A stretch of DNA of 6,564 bases from an uncultured Clostridia bacterium (GTDB taxonomy: Bacteria; Bacillota; Clostridia; TANB77; CAG-508): NCBI GenBank assembly GCA_948663505.1, contig CAPNAQ010000101.1, positions 1-6,564 on the forward strand, in the 5' to 3' direction. The position numbers and the translations under genes are program-made. How positions within the stretch are numbered: the first letter of the stretch is position 1; each line of letters starts with the position of its first letter. The notes beneath the pieces are model-generated. The model was not told the origin of the DNA. It ran no database searches and saw only the letters and a list, made by a program, of their open reading frames with translations. Below, one piece after another: positions 5,846 to 6,564 of the stretch.

Positions 5846-5909
5846 AGTATTAGAAAGTAATTGAAAGATTGCTATGTTTGGAGTGAAAGCTCCAGTAATT
5901 GCTATGTTA

Positions 5910-5948
5910 GGTGGCTGACTAGAAATAGTTAGCCATCAGTTTGTTTTA
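5910..5948 (+). terminator. Internal terminator-like hairpin (module 2)
   Basis: A 12-bp GAAA-capped stem (5910-5921 with 5926-5937) is followed by AGTTTGTTTT. The T tract is interrupted, so termination here may be partial, giving a short and a long form of the RNA. Confidence 0.45.
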
Positions 5949-5970
5949 TAACTAAAAGATTGCTGTGGGA

Positions 5971-6007
5971 GGTAATTAGCTAGAAATAACTAGTTGCCAG
6001 TTTTTTT
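5971..6007 (+). terminator. Terminator of the tandem-hairpin RNA (module 3)
   Basis: A GAAA-capped stem (5971-5982 with 5987-5998, one mismatch) is followed by AG and seven T (6001-6007). It has standard intrinsic terminator form. The -35 box of the next promoter lies inside its 3' arm. Confidence 0.7.
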
Positions 6008-6022
6008 ATTTTATGCTATACT
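5994..6022 (+). promoter_or_regulatory. Promoter of the leader-peptide transcript
   Basis: TTGCCA (5994-5999) and TATACT (6017-6022) are 17 bases apart, with extended -10 TG at 6014-6015. The -35 box overlaps the 3' arm of the preceding terminator. The predicted start is near 6029, about 50 bases before the leader peptide ATG and about 210 bases before the next gene start. Confidence 0.65.
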
Positions 6023-6031
6023 AATTTTAAC

Positions 6032-6055
6032 AGTTGATGAGTCAATTATTTTTTT
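6032..6055 (+). terminator. Weak terminator-like hairpin in the early leader
   Basis: AGTTGA (6032-6037) pairs with TCAATT (6042-6047) around TGAG, with one G-U pair, followed by A and seven T (6049-6055). The stem is short and AT-rich, so it may be a pause site rather than a terminator. Confidence 0.3.
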
Positions 6056-6078
6056 GAGCAAAATATGGGAGGAACACT

Positions 6079-6108
6079 ATGAGAAACAGTCATATTTTTC
6101 GCAAATAA
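6079..6108 (+). CDS. Nine-codon leader peptide MRNSHIFRK
   Basis: ATG 6079 is preceded by GGGAGG (6067-6072) at a 6-base spacing and followed by eight codons and TAA. The site is as strong as those of real genes in this window, and the ORF lies between a promoter and an intrinsic terminator (6167-6196), the usual layout of leader peptides controlling attenuation. The base-paired flanks support this: TGGGAGG (6066-6072) can pair with CCTCCTA (6109-6115), which starts right after the stop codon, closing a loop around the whole ORF. What inducer it would sense cannot be told; antibiotic-type ribosome stalling is the common precedent. I do not recognise the peptide. Confidence 0.5.
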   Translation: MRNSHIFRK

Positions 6109-6166
6109 CCTCCTAAAACGCTCCAACGACGTATCTGTTCGAACTTTTTATAAAACAGAGATATGA

Positions 6167-6196
6167 AAATCAATCAGTAAAATGGTTGATTTTTTT
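6167..6196 (+). terminator. Intrinsic terminator/attenuator before the small broken gene
   Basis: AAATCAATC (6167-6175) pairs with GGTTGATTT (6184-6192) with one G-U, around the loop AGTAAAAT, and runs into seven T (6190-6196). It stands between the leader peptide and the strong ribosome binding site at 6221-6228, so it probably acts as an attenuator. It is nearly identical to the terminator at 1431-1458. Confidence 0.75.
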
Positions 6197-6209
6197 GCTT
6201 GTAAAAAAA

Positions 6210-6229
6210 TCTTCCAACAGAAAGGAGGA
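6210..6229 (+). promoter_or_regulatory. Strong Shine-Dalgarno site within a possible hairpin
   Basis: AAAGGAGG (6221-6228) is an excellent ribosome binding site 9 bases before ATG 6238. TCTTCC (6210-6215) can pair with GGAGGA (6224-6229), one G-U pair, and would mask it. The CCTCCT after the leader peptide (6109-6114) is also a perfect complement of AGGAGG (6223-6228), so access could be switched by upstream folding. Confidence 0.45.
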
Positions 6230-6237
6230 TTATTTTT

Positions 6238-6455
6238 ATGGTTAAGATAATGAAAAGGAAAAGATAAAACAAGAATTACAGAAATTTAAAGACTTTTGGC
6301 GTAGTCTAATGAAACATTTTCAAAATAGAATTGGATTTGACAAAGATGAGCATTATAAATATGTTAGTGGTGACTTATATAAAAATGGTATTTTTGATGA
6401 CAACGACAATGAAATAGCAAATAATGTTAGAAGAAAAGTAAAAACAACAGATTAA
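6238..6455 (+). pseudogene. Small lysine-rich protein gene, frame broken near the start
   Basis: The strong ribosome binding site points to ATG 6238, but that frame gives only MVKIMKRKR before TAA at 6265. The real coding frame appears to be the one open from 6246 to the stop at 6453, about 69 codons (DNEKEKIKQELQKF, then FWRSLMKHFQNRIGFDKDEH and on). Joining the two needs one base added between 6243 and 6262, for example AAA instead of AA at 6244-6245, giving MVKDNEKEK. This is a net -1 change, unlike the +1 shifts in the recombinase, and no CGG is present. An in-frame ATG at 6309 has no ribosome binding site. The protein is charged, without membrane segments, and I do not recognise it. Sequencing error, mutation or -1 recoding cannot be told apart. 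Confidence 0.5.
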
Positions 6456-6517
6456 ATAGCTAATTTAAAAGATAGAAAGAAAAATGATACAAGATTTTAA
6501 TATGGAGGTAATAGAAA

Positions 6518-6564
6518 ATGGAGAGTGAAAAAGTAAAATATTTAATAAATATAATAAATAATAT
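6518..6564 (+). CDS. Start of an unidentified gene, truncated by the window edge
   Basis: ATG 6518 follows GGAGGT (6504-6509) by 8 bases, and the frame (MESEKVKYLINIINN) stays open for 15 codons to the right edge. The start lies 62 bases after the stop of the preceding small gene with no terminator between them, so both probably belong to the same transcript under the leader at 6029-6237. Too little is present to assign a family. Confidence 0.6.
   Translation, partial: MESEKVKYLINIINN

Larger units (their letters stand above)
5852..6007 (+). ncRNA. Candidate structured RNA with three related GAAA-capped hairpins
   Basis: Three modules share the order ATTGCT(A/G)TG, a short spacer, then a stem capped by GAAA and ending near CAG. 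Module 1: motif 5868-5876, stem 5879-5884 with 5889-5894 (6 bp). Module 2: motif 5898-5906, stem 5910-5921 with 5926-5937 (12 bp including two G-U). Module 3: motif 5959-5967, stem 5971-5982 with 5987-5998 (12 positions, one C-A mismatch). Stems differ in sequence while pairing is kept, which suggests selection on structure. A promoter precedes it; module 2 is followed by a T-rich stretch and module 3 by seven T. I do not recognise it as any RNA family I know. Repeated RNA antitoxins (type III) are an analogy, but those normally lie upstream of their toxin gene, whereas this lies downstream. Confidence 0.6.

Noticed and set aside
5874..5918. 14-codon ORF MFGVKAPVIAMLGG inside the hairpin RNA
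   Set aside because: There is no convincing Shine-Dalgarno site before it, and it is made of the repeated hairpin module. A leader peptide cannot be fully excluded.
5852..6007. CRISPR array or type III toxin-antitoxin RNA
   Set aside because: The modules are unequal in length and spacing, without uniform spacers, and no cas genes are present. The toxin-like gene is upstream and of PemK/MazF rather than ToxN type, so neither class is supported.
6120..6125. GCTCCA shared with the tRNA-Thr 3' end as a possible attachment site copy
   Set aside because: Only six bases match, the flanks differ, and the same six bases occur again at 5889-5894, so it is not evidence of a duplicated tRNA end.

Overview
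The window is very AT-rich (roughly three quarters A+T by eye). It has strong purine-rich Shine-Dalgarno sites (AGGAG, AAAGGAGG), sigma-A type promoters with extended -10 boxes, and a tRNA gene with an encoded CCA end. Together with the protein families, this points to a low-GC Firmicute, probably a Clostridia-like host-associated anaerobe. I cannot name the species.

Layout, all genes on the + strand. (1) 1-1284: a small papain-like 'amidase domain' protein (TTG start) with a hairpin after it, then a five-helix CmpB-type membrane protein with its own promoter. (2) 1319-1394: a tRNA-Thr(CGU) gene. (3) 1395-3577: an apparent mobile-element module beside the tRNA. It holds an intrinsic terminator, an unrecognised 95-residue protein and a large serine recombinase of 596 residues. 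The recombinase can only be read if the ribosome moves +1 at three places. (4) 3578-5812: a structured intergenic region, a MATE-type efflux transporter behind an extended -10 promoter with a perfect palindromic operator-like site, and a PemK/MazF-like protein with a long N-terminal extension and altered active-site positions. (5) 5813-6237: no ordinary gene. It holds a promoter, three related GAAA-capped hairpin modules that look like a small structured RNA, then a second promoter, a nine-codon leader peptide, sequences able to pair with Shine-Dalgarno sites, and an intrinsic terminator. (6) 6238-6564: a small gene whose frame is broken just after its start, then the first 15 codons of another gene running off the edge.

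The most striking observation is in the recombinase. All three frame breaks are +1. Each puts an in-frame CGG codon at the break, and each resumes at a glycine codon (GGA, GGT, GGA). CGG occurs in frame nowhere else in the intact genes here, and the recombinase shows no other damage over about 596 codons. This fits +1 recoding (or four-base reading) at a rare or unassigned CGG codon. A sequencing or assembly artefact, or ordinary decay, remains possible and must be excluded first.

How the parts may work together is inference. The recombinase next to a tRNA suggests an integrated element, and the efflux pump and toxin-like protein could be its cargo. The 6.0-6.24 kb leader looks like ribosome-dependent attenuation of the genes that follow.
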